Below, one piece after another: positions 4,816 to 5,672 of a DNA stretch of 5,672 nucleotides. Positions within the stretch are counted from its first letter, which is position 1; each line of letters begins with the position of its first letter. Made by a program: the position numbers and the translations under genes. The DNA lies in NCBI GenBank assembly GCA_030630075.1, contig DAOVNS010000058.1, positions 1 through 5,672 on the forward strand. Direction: 5' to 3'. Origin of the DNA: a bacterium (GTDB lineage: Bacteria; Dependentiae; Babeliae; Babeliales; UASB340). Below the pieces are notes generated by a model. That model saw nothing but the letters and a program-made list of their open reading frames with translations, ran no database searches and was not told where the DNA came from.

Positions 4816-5672
4816 AATCTTGTTAAAAAAAATATTATTTTTGTTGCTGCTAAAACAAGCAAGTTTATTTTGTTTTAGCAGTCTTCTTAGCTTTAACTAT
4901 GTAACAATAGAACAACAAAACAATGAGATTTATTTTAATCTAAACGATAATTTTTATAACTATTATTCTTTATCTCCAACACTGGCGTACTTAAAGATTC
5001 CAGAATTGAATAGATATGCATTGCAAAACAATAATCAAAATATTAAAGATAATGTTTTAAAAATCGGAACAAATAAAATTGAATCAATTACAAATGAAGC
5101 AATCGAAAAAGAAATAGAAATACTACAAAACAACCCGGAGGAATATGTTGTTTTATATCATGCACACAAAAGAGAATTAATTGTTCTACAAGATATCTAT
5201 AAAAAACTTTATGAAACATTAAATAAAACAAAACTGAATGACTTTGAATTCTTAAGACTTCCAGGTTCAGATTTCAAATTTCAAGATTGTGATGACTTTA
5301 TCTATTCTCACAAAGCGCAAATTGCCAACAGCTCTTATCCTTTTAATGTTTTTGATAACAATATTAAAGTAAACAAACATATATTATCTACAAATGCATC
5401 CATTTTTGGAAACAGTTTATCTTCTGTAAACAAATATAATTCTGAATGTACTTTTAAATATTTTGCAAGATCATCAAACATAACCAACCCAAATTTAATA
5501 AATCTTTGCGAAAACATCTTTCCTCTTTTTAGACTTTCGTCAGCATTTAATAAATATAAAAATGAAATAAGTGATTTGATTAACTTACTGGCACAAAATG
5601 AAATTAATAAAAGCGACGTTTTGTTGCAAATTTTTATTCCTACAAATTTAAATAATATTTTATACAGAGCAA
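4802..5672 (+). CDS. Exported paralogue of the preceding gene, 3' end outside window
   Basis: At least 290 codons run open from ATG 4802 to the window edge, so the protein is partial. The start overlaps the previous gene's stop by 14 bases. No clear ribosome site is seen, so translational coupling is likely. The N-terminus (KILLKKILFLLLL, then SLFCFSSLLS) is an export signal, interrupted by K18. Aligned blocks with the neighbour are IGTNKIESITNEAI (88-101), YVVLYHAHKRELIVLQDI (115-132), LRLP (151-154), ILSTNASIFGN (194-204), FNKYKNEISDLINLL (249-263) and VLLQIFIP (273-280). Identity looks modest, so the duplication is old or the copies evolve fast. YHG of the first copy is YHA here, while the Tyr-His pair and QDI are kept. 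The block SECTFKYF at 214-221 has only a loose counterpart upstream. Function is unknown. The conserved C-terminal part expected from the neighbour (its residues 290-373) lies beyond the window. Confidence 0.88.
   Translation, partial: MKQNKILLKKILFLLLLKQASLFCFSSLLSFNYVTIEQQNNEIYFNLNDNFYNYYSLSPTLAYLKIPELNRYALQNNNQNIKDNVLKIGTNKIESITNEAIEKEIEILQNNPEEYVVLYHAHKRELIVLQDIYKKLYETLNKTKLNDFEFLRLPGSDFKFQDCDDFIYSHKAQIANSSYPFNVFDNNIKVNKHILSTNASIFGNSLSSVNKYNSECTFKYFARSSNITNPNLINLCENIFPLFRLSSAFNKYKNEISDLINLLAQNEINKSDVLLQIFIPTNLNNILYRA
4847..4881 (+). promoter_or_regulatory. Stem-loop just after the operon's gene junction, inside the second signal-peptide code
   Basis: CTGCTAAAACAA (4847-4858) is perfectly complementary in reverse to 4870-4881, with an 11-base loop. 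It starts 31 bases after the first gene's stop and covers codons 16-27 of the second gene. The U-rich tract after it (TCTTCTTAGCTTT) is poor, so it is at best a weak terminator. It could slow ribosomes or lower expression of the second gene relative to the first. The role is inference; the stem itself is read directly. Confidence 0.45.

Noticed and set aside
4862..4876. Possible lipoprotein box (SLFC) in the second paralogue
   Set aside because: The residue before Cys is Phe rather than Gly, Ala or Ser, so it does not fit a lipobox.
5335..5517. Minus-strand 60-codon frame opposite the second exported paralogue
   Set aside because: The plus-strand frame here continues a conserved paralogue block; the minus frame has no support.

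Overview
The window is AT-rich bacterial DNA in the standard genetic code. It looks like an accessory region of a host-associated bacterium. Three things suggest Candidatus Dependentiae (TM6/Babela-like) or a similar amoeba-associated lineage: a small exported protein with an F-box-like segment, tandem exported Asn/Lys/Tyr-rich paralogues, and IS and palindromic repeats between genes. This is an inference from style, not a marker-gene assignment; Amoebophilus-like or chlamydia-like bacteria remain possible.

Region 1 (1-1424) is a complete insertion sequence. One intact DDE transposase of the ISNCY (ISDol1-like) type is on the minus strand. Each end carries two tandem CAAAGT/TTCCGGT sites, and the left tip is base 1 of the window. 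It is visibly more GC-rich than the rest.

Region 2 (1425-2760) is a single-gene unit. A good sigma-70-like promoter lies 4 bases outside the IS. It is followed by a 406-residue protein that joins a hydrophobic N-terminal anchor, a SagB/ThcOx-type FMN nitroreductase domain and a C-terminal di-iron ferritin-like domain with a DPSL ('thioferritin') cysteine pair. A textbook intrinsic terminator ends the unit. This fusion is the most notable gene of the window.

Region 3 (2766-3693) starts only 7 bases after that terminator. It holds a small exported F-box-like protein, then a nested palindrome (16-bp outer arms around a perfect 33-bp inverted repeat whose arms are themselves hairpins), then about 250 bases in which I see no gene.

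Region 4 (3694-5672) is a two-gene operon of exported paralogues of unknown function. The stop of the first overlaps the start of the second by 14 bases, and the second runs off the window. Aligned conserved blocks allow a tentative link to ADP-ribosyltransferase-like folds. No RNA genes or CRISPR arrays were seen.
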